From contig DOMR01000121.1 of NCBI GenBank assembly GCA_003509845.1, positions 1 to 13,081 of the forward strand: a stretch of DNA of 13,081 nucleotides. The letters are read 5' to 3'. The number at the start of each line of letters is the position of its first letter. Within the stretch, counting starts at the first letter, position 1. The DNA comes from Chitinophagaceae bacterium (GTDB taxonomy: Bacteria; Bacteroidota; Bacteroidia; Chitinophagales; Chitinophagaceae). Shown piece by piece: positions 1-7,536 of this stretch. The notes below the pieces were generated by a model. It ran no database searches. It saw only the letters and a list, made by a program, of their open reading frames with translations, and was not told the origin of the DNA. The position numbers and the translations under genes were made by a program.

Positions 1-585
1 GGAAGCCTCCGTTAAAATTTGCCAATTATTTTTTTGAAACTGAAACAAGCCACTTTTTATATCATGTGCAAATAAAGCACCATTGCAAATTCCTACATAA
101 CTCCATTCGGATGGGGCGGTGTAAACGGTTATTTTATTATTAGCTACTTTAAATATGCGTCTGGAGGTTCTAAAAAATACCTCATTATTATATTGTGCAA
201 TATCCCATACATCTGCAAAATCCTTGTCTGCATCTTTCACATATTGTACCAATGAATGATAATTGAGCTGCCCATTCACCGAGGGGGTGAAGTAGCCAAA
301 TTCATCCTGCCCCCCTACATATATCTTATTATCAGTGCCAATTTCAAGCGAGCGGACAATGGTTTTATTAGGTAATGGGTATGATTTCCAATATTTTCCA
401 TCAAAACTTAACAGTCCTTCATTGTTGGCTACATATATAATACCATTGTTATCCTGCTTAAAATCCCAGTTTTGCAGCCCCGCATTATAGTCAATTTTAG
501 AAAAGTTGGTAATATCGGGCAGTCCAATGGTATTTTGGCACCATCCTGCAATAGGCAAAAAAAGGCATAGCAATACTCTTTTCAT
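1..585 (-). CDS. Beta-propeller sensor regulator, N-terminal part (cut by window edge)
   Basis: An open frame of 195 codons runs from ATG at 585-583 to the left edge without a stop, so only the N-terminus is present. The protein starts MKRVLLCLFLPIAGWCQ, a plausible signal peptide cleaved before Gln17. It continues with motifs typical of ligand-binding propeller sensors (Reg_prop repeats): IGLPDITNFSK (residues 20-30), QNWDFKQDNNGIIYVANNEG (38-57), SFDGKYW (60-66), and a following IYVGGQDEFGYF stretch. In Bacteroidota such N-termini belong to proteins with a propeller, a Y_Y_Y domain, one membrane helix and then either a LuxR-type helix-turn-helix or a hybrid histidine kinase. The C-terminal half is outside the window, so which type cannot be decided. 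Being divergent from susC with a shared 199-base upstream region, it is the natural candidate to sense the glucan-derived ligand and control the PUL. Family assignment is firm; the target genes are inferred. Confidence 0.8.
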   Translation of the reverse strand, partial: MKRVLLCLFLPIAGWCQNTIGLPDITNFSKIDYNAGLQNWDFKQDNNGIIYVANNEGLLSFDGKYWKSYPLPNKTIVRSLEIGTDNKIYVGGQDEFGYFTPSVNGQLNYHSLVQYVKDADKDFADVWDIAQYNNEVFFRTSRRIFKVANNKITVYTAPSEWSYVGICNGALFAHDIKSGLFQFQKNNWQILTEAS

Positions 586-605
586 AAAGCAAACAATTGT
601 TAACT

Positions 606-613
606 CAAATTTA
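606..613 (-). promoter_or_regulatory. Candidate Bacteroidota -7 element for the sensor gene
   Basis: Read on the minus strand this is TAAATTTG, a perfect match to the Bacteroidota -7 consensus TAnnTTTG. It lies about 20 bases upstream of the sensor gene's ATG, which would give a leader of roughly 15 bases. A convincing -33 TTTG at the usual spacing is not present (the nearest, at 650-647, is too far), so this is only a candidate. Confidence 0.3.
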
Positions 614-627
614 ATATAAAAATTTGG

Positions 628-646
628 TGATGTAGTAGAGTAGTAT
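628..646 (+). repeat. TGATGTAGTAG repeat copy with TAGTAGAGTAGTAT motif
   Basis: TGATGTAGTAG at 628-638 is identical to the last unit of the tandem array at 680-712, about 74 bases further on. The overlapping 14-mer TAGTAGAGTAGTAT (633-646) matches 12 of 14 bases of TAGTAGCGCAGTAT (8661-8674) upstream of the GH3 gene. It lies between the sensor gene and susC, a location suited to a regulator-binding site. The sequence is seen directly; the binding role is inference. Confidence 0.45.
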
Positions 647-679
647 CAAAAAAGGCGATTTTTAGGCTTTTTACAGTTA

Positions 680-712
680 TATTGTAGTAATGATGTAGTA
701 ATGATGTAGTAG
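680..712 (+). repeat. Three tandem 11-bp repeats upstream of susC
   Basis: Three consecutive 11-base units: TATTGTAGTAA (680-690, 9 of 11 matches to the next), TGATGTAGTAA (691-701) and TGATGTAGTAG (702-712). They end 72 bases before the susC start codon. A period of 11 is close to one DNA helical turn, so the units would present on one face of the helix, as expected for direct-repeat binding of a transcription factor. An expanded low-complexity tract is the alternative. Confidence 0.6.
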
Positions 713-784
713 TATTATGTTCAATATGAGTAAGAATGCTCAATTTTATGTCGCTATTTTAATTAAATTAACTAAACGATTGTT

Positions 785-3700
785 ATGAATCCAAAACTTT
801 TTGTACTTGGTGCGATACTTCTAGTATGTAGCATCTTTAACCAAGCCATGGGACAGTCCTTACAGGTCTCTGGTACGGTGAAAGATAAAGCAACTGGTAC
901 AGCATTAAGTGACGCAACTGTCTCAATTAAAGGCAGTGCAACACGAACTAAAACAAATGCTCAGGGTGAGTTCACTATTAAAGTTGCCCAAACAGGTGCA
1001 GTTTTAAGCATATCCTATGTAGGTATGAAATCAGTGGATTACACGGTAAATAATGCAGGTCCTGTTAGCATTGAACTTGAATCATCTAGTAATACATTGG
1101 AAGATGTAGTGGTGAATGTGGGTTATGGTACTCAAAAGAAAAGTGTCGTAACTGGTTCAATTTCAAGGGTTACCGCAAAGGACTTGGCAAATGTACCTAA
1201 TGGAAGAGTGGAACAATCACTTCAAGGTCGTGTTGCTGGTGTAACTATTGCACAAAATTCAGGTCAACCTGGAACACCTTCAACAATCTTAATTCGTGGT
1301 GTAACCACTTTCGGTGGTGGAAACAATCCATTATGGGTGGTGGATGGTATCGTAGTAGACGCTGGTGGCATTGGTTATTTAAACCAATCTGATATCGAGT
1401 CTATTGAGGTATTAAAAGATGCAACTTCTGCAGCGATCTATGGTACAAGAGCTGCAACAGGGGTAATCATGGTTACTACTAAAAAGGGAAAAGCGGGTCA
1501 AATGTCTGTTAGCTATAATGGTTTTTACGGATCATCTTCACCTGCTAAAATGCTACACTTATTAAATGCAACACAATATGCTACATTATTAAATGAGCGT
1601 TCAGTTGCAGGTGGTGGTAATGTATTGTTTAATAATGTAGGTTCTTTAGGTTTAGGTACCGATTGGCAAAAAGCCATTTTTAATAATGACGCACGTCGTT
1701 ATAACCATGAGATTAGCTTAAGCGGTGGTAATGATAAATCAACATTTTATTTATCATTTGGTACGCAAGATCAACAAGGTATCGTAGCTACTGAAATTTC
1801 AAATTTCAAAAAACAAAACATTCGTTTAAACGCTACACATAAAATTTCTAAAGTATTTACATTCGGTCAAACATTAGGATACACACACGCACAATCTACT
1901 GGAATCGGTAATACCAATAGTGAGTTTGGTGGTCCTTTATCTTCTGCAATTAATTTAGATCCAATTACACAATTAGTAATTACAGATCCTTTAGTTGCTG
2001 CTGGCGCACCTTACAGTGTGAATCCAGTAATAAGAGATGCAAATGGCAATCCTTATGGTATTTCAACAATTGTAGGTCAAGAAATGACCAACCCTTTAGC
2101 GTATATCCAAACACGTTTAGGACAATACAATTGGTCTGATGATATGATTGGTAATGCTTTCTTGGAAGCAAATATTACTAATGACATTAAGTTTAAATCA
2201 ACCATTGGTGGTAAGTTGGCTTTCTGGGGTTATCAAGGTTTTACACCTGTTAACTTTTTAAGTGCAACTAACTCATTACTTAAGAATAATTATTCTAAGA
2301 GCAATAATAATACTTTAAACTGGAACGTTGAAAATACAATCACTTACAATAAAAAAGTAAATGACCATAGTTTTTCAGTGTTATTAGGACAAGGTGCTTA
2401 TATGGAAAACAATGGCGGTGGTTCATCAGTTGCCATGTTGGACTTACCTATCAATAGTTATAAAGATGCATCTTTCAACTTTGATATTTCTCAAGCAAAT
2501 CGTACTTCAGGTACTTATGATTTTACACAACACAAACTAAGTTCATTGTTTGGTCGTGTGAACTATAACTACCAAGAGAAATATTTATTCACTGGTATTT
2601 ATCGCCGTGATGGATCATCTCGTTTTGGTGCGAATAACAAATTTGGTATGTTCCCTTCATTCTCTGCCGGTTGGGTAGCGAACAAAGAAGGTTTCTGGAA
2701 ACAAAACAGTATTGTAAATACATTGAAAGTTAGAGGTGGTTATGGTGTGGTAGGAAATGATGCGATTCGTGACTTTGGTTATTTATCAACTGTTGCGGGT
2801 GGCTTGAACTACACGATGGGTAATGCTGGTGTTATTACTACAGGTTATGCGCCAACTACTTTGGATAATCCAGATTTACGTTGGGAAGAAACAACACAAG
2901 CTAACTTTGGTTTTGATGCACAAATCTTAAATGACTTTAGTTTAACCGTTGATGTATTCAATAAAAAAACAACAGGTATCTTAAGATCAATTGCAATCCC
3001 AGGTTATGTGGGTGTAACAAGTGCGCCAGTAGCGAACGTTGCTGACATGGAAAATAAAGGGGTGGAAGTTGAATTGGGTTACCGTAAAAGAATTGGGGAA
3101 TTTAATTTTTCTGCTAATGGTAATTTCGCTTATTTAAAGAACGAAGTAACTTATGTTGCAAGTGATACAAGATTTATTAACGGAGATGCTGCATTCCAAT
3201 CAATGGGTCCTGTGACAAGAACGCAAGTTGGTCAATCTTACAACACATTCTATGGTTTCCAATCTGCAGGTATTTTCCAAAATGCTGCTGAAATTGCAAA
3301 TAATAAAAATGGCGCTGGTGGATTAATTCAACCAACTGCTAAGCCAGGTGATTTCCGTTGGGTAGATACAGATGGTGATGGTTCAATCACAGATAAGGAT
3401 AAAACATTTTTAGGATCAAGTTTACCTAAATATACTTTTGGTTTAACATTGAATGCTGATTATAAAGGGTTTGATGTGATGGTGTTTGCACAAGGTGCTG
3501 CAGGAAATAAAATTTTCCAAGGTTTACGTCGTTTAGATATTGGTACTGCAAACTGGCAAACAAGAGCTTTAAGCCGTTGGACTGGAGATGGTACTTCAAC
3601 AACCTATCCTCGTTTAACAAGTGCTGATGACAACGGTAACTTTGGTAAAATGTCTGATTTTTATTTAGAAGATGGTAATTACTTACGTTTGAAAGTGGTA

Positions 3701-3904
3701 CAAATTGGATATACATTACCTGTTAAGATGTTAAAGAAAATTGGCGGCACTAAACTTCGTGTTTATGCAACAGGTGAAAATATATTAACCTTAACAAAAT
3801 ATACTGGATACGATCCTGAGATTGGTGGTGGCGTATTTGGAATTGATAAAGGTGTCTATCCGCAAGCGAAGTCATTTATTTTAGGAATTCAACTTCAATT
3901 TTAA
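785..3904 (+). CDS. susC: SusC/RagA-family TonB-dependent outer-membrane transporter
   Basis: This is the outer-membrane beta-barrel importer of oligosaccharides, working with the SusD lid and powered by TonB/ExbBD. The 1039-residue length is normal for the family. A signal peptide covers residues 1-23 (cleaved after AMG). A carboxypeptidase-regulatory-like beta-sandwich (about 26-100) with FTIKV and LSISYVGM strands follows, then the EDVVVNVGYGTQKK TonB-box region (106-119) and the plug domain (about 120-232). The plug includes the SusC hallmark AIYGTRAATGVIMVTTKKGK (217-236). The rest is the barrel, with the usual calcium-loop-like DTDGDGSITDKD at 861-872 and a terminal strand ending GIQLQF. 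The ATG at 785 is chosen because it gives a complete signal peptide; no Shine-Dalgarno is present, as is normal in Bacteroidota. It is the first gene of the plus-strand operon. Substrate is not readable from the transporter itself; the neighbouring enzymes suggest beta-glucan oligosaccharides. Confidence 0.97.
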   Translation: MNPKLFVLGAILLVCSIFNQAMGQSLQVSGTVKDKATGTALSDATVSIKGSATRTKTNAQGEFTIKVAQTGAVLSISYVGMKSVDYTVNNAGPVSIELESSSNTLEDVVVNVGYGTQKKSVVTGSISRVTAKDLANVPNGRVEQSLQGRVAGVTIAQNSGQPGTPSTILIRGVTTFGGGNNPLWVVDGIVVDAGGIGYLNQSDIESIEVLKDATSAAIYGTRAATGVIMVTTKKGKAGQMSVSYNGFYGSSSPAKMLHLLNATQYATLLNERSVAGGGNVLFNNVGSLGLGTDWQKAIFNNDARRYNHEISLSGGNDKSTFYLSFGTQDQQGIVATEISNFKKQNIRLNATHKISKVFTFGQTLGYTHAQSTGIGNTNSEFGGPLSSAINLDPITQLVITDPLVAAGAPYSVNPVIRDANGNPYGISTIVGQEMTNPLAYIQTRLGQYNWSDDMIGNAFLEANITNDIKFKSTIGGKLAFWGYQGFTPVNFLSATNSLLKNNYSKSNNNTLNWNVENTITYNKKVNDHSFSVLLGQGAYMENNGGGSSVAMLDLPINSYKDASFNFDISQANRTSGTYDFTQHKLSSLFGRVNYNYQEKYLFTGIYRRDGSSRFGANNKFGMFPSFSAGWVANKEGFWKQNSIVNTLKVRGGYGVVGNDAIRDFGYLSTVAGGLNYTMGNAGVITTGYAPTTLDNPDLRWEETTQANFGFDAQILNDFSLTVDVFNKKTTGILRSIAIPGYVGVTSAPVANVADMENKGVEVELGYRKRIGEFNFSANGNFAYLKNEVTYVASDTRFINGDAAFQSMGPVTRTQVGQSYNTFYGFQSAGIFQNAAEIANNKNGAGGLIQPTAKPGDFRWVDTDGDGSITDKDKTFLGSSLPKYTFGLTLNADYKGFDVMVFAQGAAGNKIFQGLRRLDIGTANWQTRALSRWTGDGTSTTYPRLTSADDNGNFGKMSDFYLEDGNYLRLKVVQIGYTLPVKMLKKIGGTKLRVYATGENILTLTKYTGYDPEIGGGVFGIDKGVYPQAKSFILGIQLQF

Positions 3905-3939
3905 TTTCAAAAATTCAAAATTGATAAAAATATAAACAC

Positions 3940-5457
3940 ATGAAAAAAATACAAATTAATAACCTACTTGTTGCAGTTGCCTTGATATTATCATTGGGCG
4001 CTTGCAAAAAAGAATTTGTGGATGTTTCGCCTAAAGGTCAATTCCTTACAGCAAACTATTACGCAGATGCTACACAAGCCTACGGAGGCCTTGTTGGCGT
4101 ATACGATGCAATTCGCAAAAATTCTGGCGGTTTTGAAAACATGATTACCATGATGAACGCAGGTTCAGATGATCATTTTGCTGGTGGTGGTGGTGCAACT
4201 GATGGTGCTGGAATTCAAGCATTTTCAAACCACACATTAACTGCATTAAATGTTCCCGGAAGTTTTTGGAGCGATCATTATCAAGGTATTTTCAGAGCCA
4301 ACACTTTGTTACAAAAATTACCTACAACAACAATGGATGCAACTTTGAAAGCAAGATTTGCTGCAGAGACAAAAGCATTAAGAGCATTATACTACTTTAA
4401 TTTAGTGAGAATGTTTAAAAACATTCCATTGATTACTGAACCAGTTTCTGCTGCAAGTATGTACAAAGTAAAACAAACTACTTCTGATTCTGTGTACGCA
4501 CAAATTGAAAAGGATTTAAATGATGCGATTGCAAGTTTACCTGCAACTGTTTCGGTTACTACTGAAGCTGGTCGTTTTACAAAAGGTGCTGCAAAAGCTT
4601 TATTAGGAAAAGTATTATTGTTTGAAAATAAAGGCGCTTTAGCTGCTGCGCAATTAGCGGATGTAAATGGTGCAACACCAGGTGCTGCTAGTAGCTATGG
4701 CTATAAGTTAGTAAGCAACTTTAGTGACTTATGGGTTACCAATAACAAATTCAATTCTGAATCAATTTTGGAAGTAGGTCATAGTAGTGCTGGCAACTCC
4801 GATTGGGGTTGGTGGGGAAGCGGCCGTGATGAGGGAAATACGGTGAATGTAATGGTAGGACCTCGTAGTTATTCTAGACCTGCTGGATCACCTGCACCAG
4901 GTTTACCTTCAGGATGGAGCTTTAACGTATTCACACAAAACTTTTATGATGCAATTAAAGGGGATCCTCGTTTTGCAGCAACAGTATTTGATTTGAAAGC
5001 GTTAAAAGCTGCTGGTCAAGCTGATTATATTGATGGATACCAAAACACAGGTTATTTCTTGAATAAGTTTTTACCAAGAAATGCGGATATCAGAACAGGT
5101 GGTGGATCTCAAGAATTAAACTTCAAACAAGACACTTATGTAATTCGTTTGGCTGATACTTATTTAATGGAAGCAGAAGCCTTGGGTGGAACAGGCGCAA
5201 GAGCACAAGCTTTATTAGATGCAGTTAGAGCAAGAGTTGGTTTGGCTTCAACACCAGTTTCACTTGCTGCTATTAAAGCAGAAAGAAGATTAGAATTGGC
5301 TGGTGAAGGACACCGCTTTTTTGATTTAGTAAGATGGAATGAAGCAGCATCAAAATTAGCAACTAGAGGTTTTGTTGCTGGAAGAGATGAAATTTTCCCA
5401 ATTCCTTATTCTGAATTACAAGGCACGTTATTGGTACAAAATCCTAAGTATAACTAA
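3940..5457 (+). CDS. susD: SusD/RagB-family surface glycan-binding lipoprotein
   Basis: This is the lipid-anchored lid of the SusC transporter, binding oligosaccharide at the cell surface. The lipobox LSLGAC places the lipidated cysteine at residue 22, followed by KKEF, a charged stretch consistent with the surface-export signal of Bacteroidota lipoproteins. The N-terminal SusD domain is helical (TPR-like), with the typical pattern of a paired-helix start (YADATQAYGGLVGVYDAIRK), an FRANTLLQKL segment and an AETKALRALYYFNLVRMF helix. The C-terminal SusD_RagB domain has YVIRLADTYLMEAEAL, then IKAERRLELAGEGHRFFDLV, and ends with a FPIPYSEL motif and NPKYN. The full 505 residues are intact. It starts 35 bases after susC and is surely co-transcribed. 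The pocket has a WGWWGS run (encoded near 4804-4821) that could contribute aromatic stacking to sugar, though this is inference. Confidence 0.97.
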   Translation: MKKIQINNLLVAVALILSLGACKKEFVDVSPKGQFLTANYYADATQAYGGLVGVYDAIRKNSGGFENMITMMNAGSDDHFAGGGGATDGAGIQAFSNHTLTALNVPGSFWSDHYQGIFRANTLLQKLPTTTMDATLKARFAAETKALRALYYFNLVRMFKNIPLITEPVSAASMYKVKQTTSDSVYAQIEKDLNDAIASLPATVSVTTEAGRFTKGAAKALLGKVLLFENKGALAAAQLADVNGATPGAASSYGYKLVSNFSDLWVTNNKFNSESILEVGHSSAGNSDWGWWGSGRDEGNTVNVMVGPRSYSRPAGSPAPGLPSGWSFNVFTQNFYDAIKGDPRFAATVFDLKALKAAGQADYIDGYQNTGYFLNKFLPRNADIRTGGGSQELNFKQDTYVIRLADTYLMEAEALGGTGARAQALLDAVRARVGLASTPVSLAAIKAERRLELAGEGHRFFDLVRWNEAASKLATRGFVAGRDEIFPIPYSELQGTLLVQNPKYN

Positions 5458-5471
5458 TTAAAAACTATACA

Positions 5472-6590
5472 ATGAATAAAATAAAGTTTCTATACAGCAT
5501 TGCATTCCTGTTGGTTTTGGCTACAGGATGTACAAAAAAAGACGGGATCGATAGCGATTTGTCTTTTATAAATTCTGCATCGTCTACTGCTTTAGCAAAA
5601 GTATTTACGATCAGTACAGATAATTCTGGTGTGGTAAGAGTTTCTCCAACTGGAGAAGGCGTTTCTTCTTACACGATTAATTTTGGACATGGAACAGGTG
5701 CTGCAGCTTCAGCTACAGTAGCGCCGGGTGGAAACGCAACACATGTGTATCCAGAAGGTTCCTATACTGTTACTATTTTAACTACGGATATCGCAGGTAA
5801 AACAACAACGACTACCTATCCGTTAGCAATTACTTATCGCGCTCCTGAAAATTTAGCAGTAACATTATCTCAAAATGTTTATGACATCACCGTAAAAGCC
5901 ACTGCATTATATGCAGCATCATACCTAGTATACTTTGGTGATGTAGCTAATGAAGTAGGAACTCCATTGGCAACTGGTGCGACAGTAAAAAAAACTTATG
6001 CTAAATCAGGCAACTACAATGTAAAAGTGGTTGCTTTAAGTGGCGGTGCTGCTAAAACTGAAAAAACAACTGCAATTGTGGTTACTGATCCATTTGGTTT
6101 GCCATTGGATTTTGAAAATGCTTTTGTTAACTATTTCTTTGGAACCTTTGGTGGTGGTCAAGGATTTGCAACAGTTGCAAACCCAAGCGCTACTGGTTTA
6201 AATACAAGTGCGAAAGTAGGTAAGTTCACAAGAGGTTGGGAAGGATGGAGTGGTACTTATAGCCCAATGGGAGCGCCAAACAATCCAATTGATTTTAGCC
6301 TTGGTAAAATAATTAAAGTATTGGTATACAATCCTGATGCTGCGTTAATCGGTGCTAAATTAAATATTGAATTAGAGTGGGCAATTGGTGGCAAACCATC
6401 CAATGGCGTTGCTGTTTTAAAAGTGCCAGTAACTAAATCAGGTGAATGGGAGGAATTGGTATTTGATTTCAGCGGTATCGCTGCTATTCCTGATGGAACA
6501 AAATTCACACAATTGGTTTTACGATTTAATGATTCAGTAGATGGTGCAGGAGCAGTTATTTACGTAGATAATTTTAGATTAACCAAATAA
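5472..6590 (+). CDS. PKD-type surface glycan-binding lipoprotein (SusE/F position), CBM-like C-terminus
   Basis: This is a probable surface glycan-binding protein. The lipobox LATGC gives lipidated Cys20, followed by TKKDGIDSD, a charged surface-export-like stretch. Two PKD-like beta-sandwiches follow, at about residues 40-122 (with INFGHGTG and HVYPEGSYTVTI) and 123-206 (with LVYFGD and KTYAKSGNYNVKV). The C-terminal region (about 208-372) looks like a jelly-roll carbohydrate-binding module. It opens with LPLDFEN, has an aromatic patch GWEGWSGTY (255-263), then an EWEELVFDFSG strand (325-334), and ends with VIYVDNFRL, the closing strand typical of CBM-like folds. No catalytic motif is seen. 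It sits 14 bases after susD, where Sus loci encode SusE/F-type binding proteins. Binding of beta-1,3-glucan is inferred from the GH16/GH30/GH3 neighbours; the exact CBM family was not identified. Confidence 0.78.
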   Translation: MNKIKFLYSIAFLLVLATGCTKKDGIDSDLSFINSASSTALAKVFTISTDNSGVVRVSPTGEGVSSYTINFGHGTGAAASATVAPGGNATHVYPEGSYTVTILTTDIAGKTTTTTYPLAITYRAPENLAVTLSQNVYDITVKATALYAASYLVYFGDVANEVGTPLATGATVKKTYAKSGNYNVKVVALSGGAAKTEKTTAIVVTDPFGLPLDFENAFVNYFFGTFGGGQGFATVANPSATGLNTSAKVGKFTRGWEGWSGTYSPMGAPNNPIDFSLGKIIKVLVYNPDAALIGAKLNIELEWAIGGKPSNGVAVLKVPVTKSGEWEELVFDFSGIAAIPDGTKFTQLVLRFNDSVDGAGAVIYVDNFRLTK

Positions 6591-6601
6591 ACCATAACAC
6601 A

Positions 6602-7528
6602 ATGAAAAATATTTCAAAATTATTTTTAAGTTTTCTTGCAACGGCAATTTTATTGTCGGCTTGTAAGGAAAAAGAATATGTTTTAGGTGATTTAAAAGCG
6701 CCTACAAACTTAGTCATCACAACAGTGGTGAAAGGTGTTACCACTGCCACTCCTAATGGAGATGGTTCTGGTGATGTAACATTCACTATGAGTGCTGAAA
6801 ATGCATTATCATATAAAATTGATTATGATGCAACCAATGCATTAGATTTAGTTTATTTACCAACAGGTACGATAACTAAAAAATATACAACACTTGGAAC
6901 TAATACTTATAAAGTAACCGCAGTAGCATATGGCCGTGGAGGCACCTCTACTACTATTACAAAAGATATTACTGTACAAAGTAATTTTACCCCTGACGCT
7001 GCCGTAGTTGCTAACCTAACTGGAGGCTCATCTAAAACTTGGATTGTTGATAAAAGTGTTGGCGGTCATTTTGGAGTAGGCCCTTGGTCTGGATCATTTG
7101 TTCCAGAGTGGTGGGCTGCTTCAGTCAATGAAAAAGTTACCGCTGCACCTTGTTTTTATACTGCTGGATTTAAGTTTACTGCAGTGAGTGCAACAAGCTA
7201 TACCTTACAAGTAACTACACCTGATGGTGCATTTACTAAAACTGGTGGTAATGCTACATTAGCAGGTATCCCAGGTTCTGGTGATGAAGGTTGTTACGCA
7301 TATGCTGGCGGAACAAGTAATTTTTCTTTCATACCTGCAAGTACAGCAGTTCCTGCTGCAAATTCAACAAGAACTAGTATATTGCTTGCTGGAACCAATA
7401 CCTTCATTGGTTATGGTTCATTGCAAAAAGAATACGAAATTTTATCTGTATCTGCAACTGCAATGTATTTAAGAGTACAAGGTACAGAAACAGGTAACGC
7501 TTGGTATCTTAAATTAAAAGCATTATAA
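6602..7528 (+). CDS. Second PKD-type surface lipoprotein with GHFGVGP/EWW domain
   Basis: This is a second probable surface glycan-binding lipoprotein, unlike the preceding one in its C-terminus. The lipobox LLSAC gives lipidated Cys21, followed by KEKEY. One PKD/Fn3-like module spans about residues 33-126 (APTNLVIT start, KKYTTLGTNTYKVTAVAYG, ITVQS end). The C-terminal domain, about 138-308, starts LTGGSSKTWIVD and has GHFGVGPWSG (155-164) and PEWWAAS (168-174). It also has two cysteines (Cys184 and Cys231) that could form a disulfide, and a closing NAWYLKLK strand. I recognise this domain as recurrent in Bacteroidota PUL lipoproteins next to GH16 genes, but I know of no assigned function. 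The Trp-rich start (W147, W162, W170, W171) suits carbohydrate stacking. No catalytic acid pair is recognisable. It starts 11 bases after the previous gene and ends 8 bases before GH16, so it is in the same operon. Confidence 0.75.
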   Translation: MKNISKLFLSFLATAILLSACKEKEYVLGDLKAPTNLVITTVVKGVTTATPNGDGSGDVTFTMSAENALSYKIDYDATNALDLVYLPTGTITKKYTTLGTNTYKVTAVAYGRGGTSTTITKDITVQSNFTPDAAVVANLTGGSSKTWIVDKSVGGHFGVGPWSGSFVPEWWAASVNEKVTAAPCFYTAGFKFTAVSATSYTLQVTTPDGAFTKTGGNATLAGIPGSGDEGCYAYAGGTSNFSFIPASTAVPAANSTRTSILLAGTNTFIGYGSLQKEYEILSVSATAMYLRVQGTETGNAWYLKLKAL

Positions 7529-7536
7529 AAAACTGG

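Noticed and set aside
586..784. A susC promoter of the TTTG / TAnnTTTG type in the divergent intergenic region
   Set aside because: No plus-strand pair with acceptable boxes and 17-23 base spacing was found. TTTG at 623-626 has no -7 partner, so no promoter is called for susC.
1980..2171. Minus-strand open frame inside susC (and the similar one at 3426-3716)
   Set aside because: Composition-driven antisense shadows of an intact, clearly recognised SusC gene; the translations have no recognisable domain.
3896..3923. Inverted repeat CAATTTT / AAAATTG around the susC stop codon
   Set aside because: Seven AT-only-rich pairs with a 14-base spacer are expected by chance in DNA of this composition, and there is no sign of termination before the tightly linked susD.
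7281..7472. Plus-strand overlapping open frame inside the second PKD lipoprotein
   Set aside because: Out-of-frame shadow; the lipoprotein frame is intact with a coherent domain structure through this stretch.
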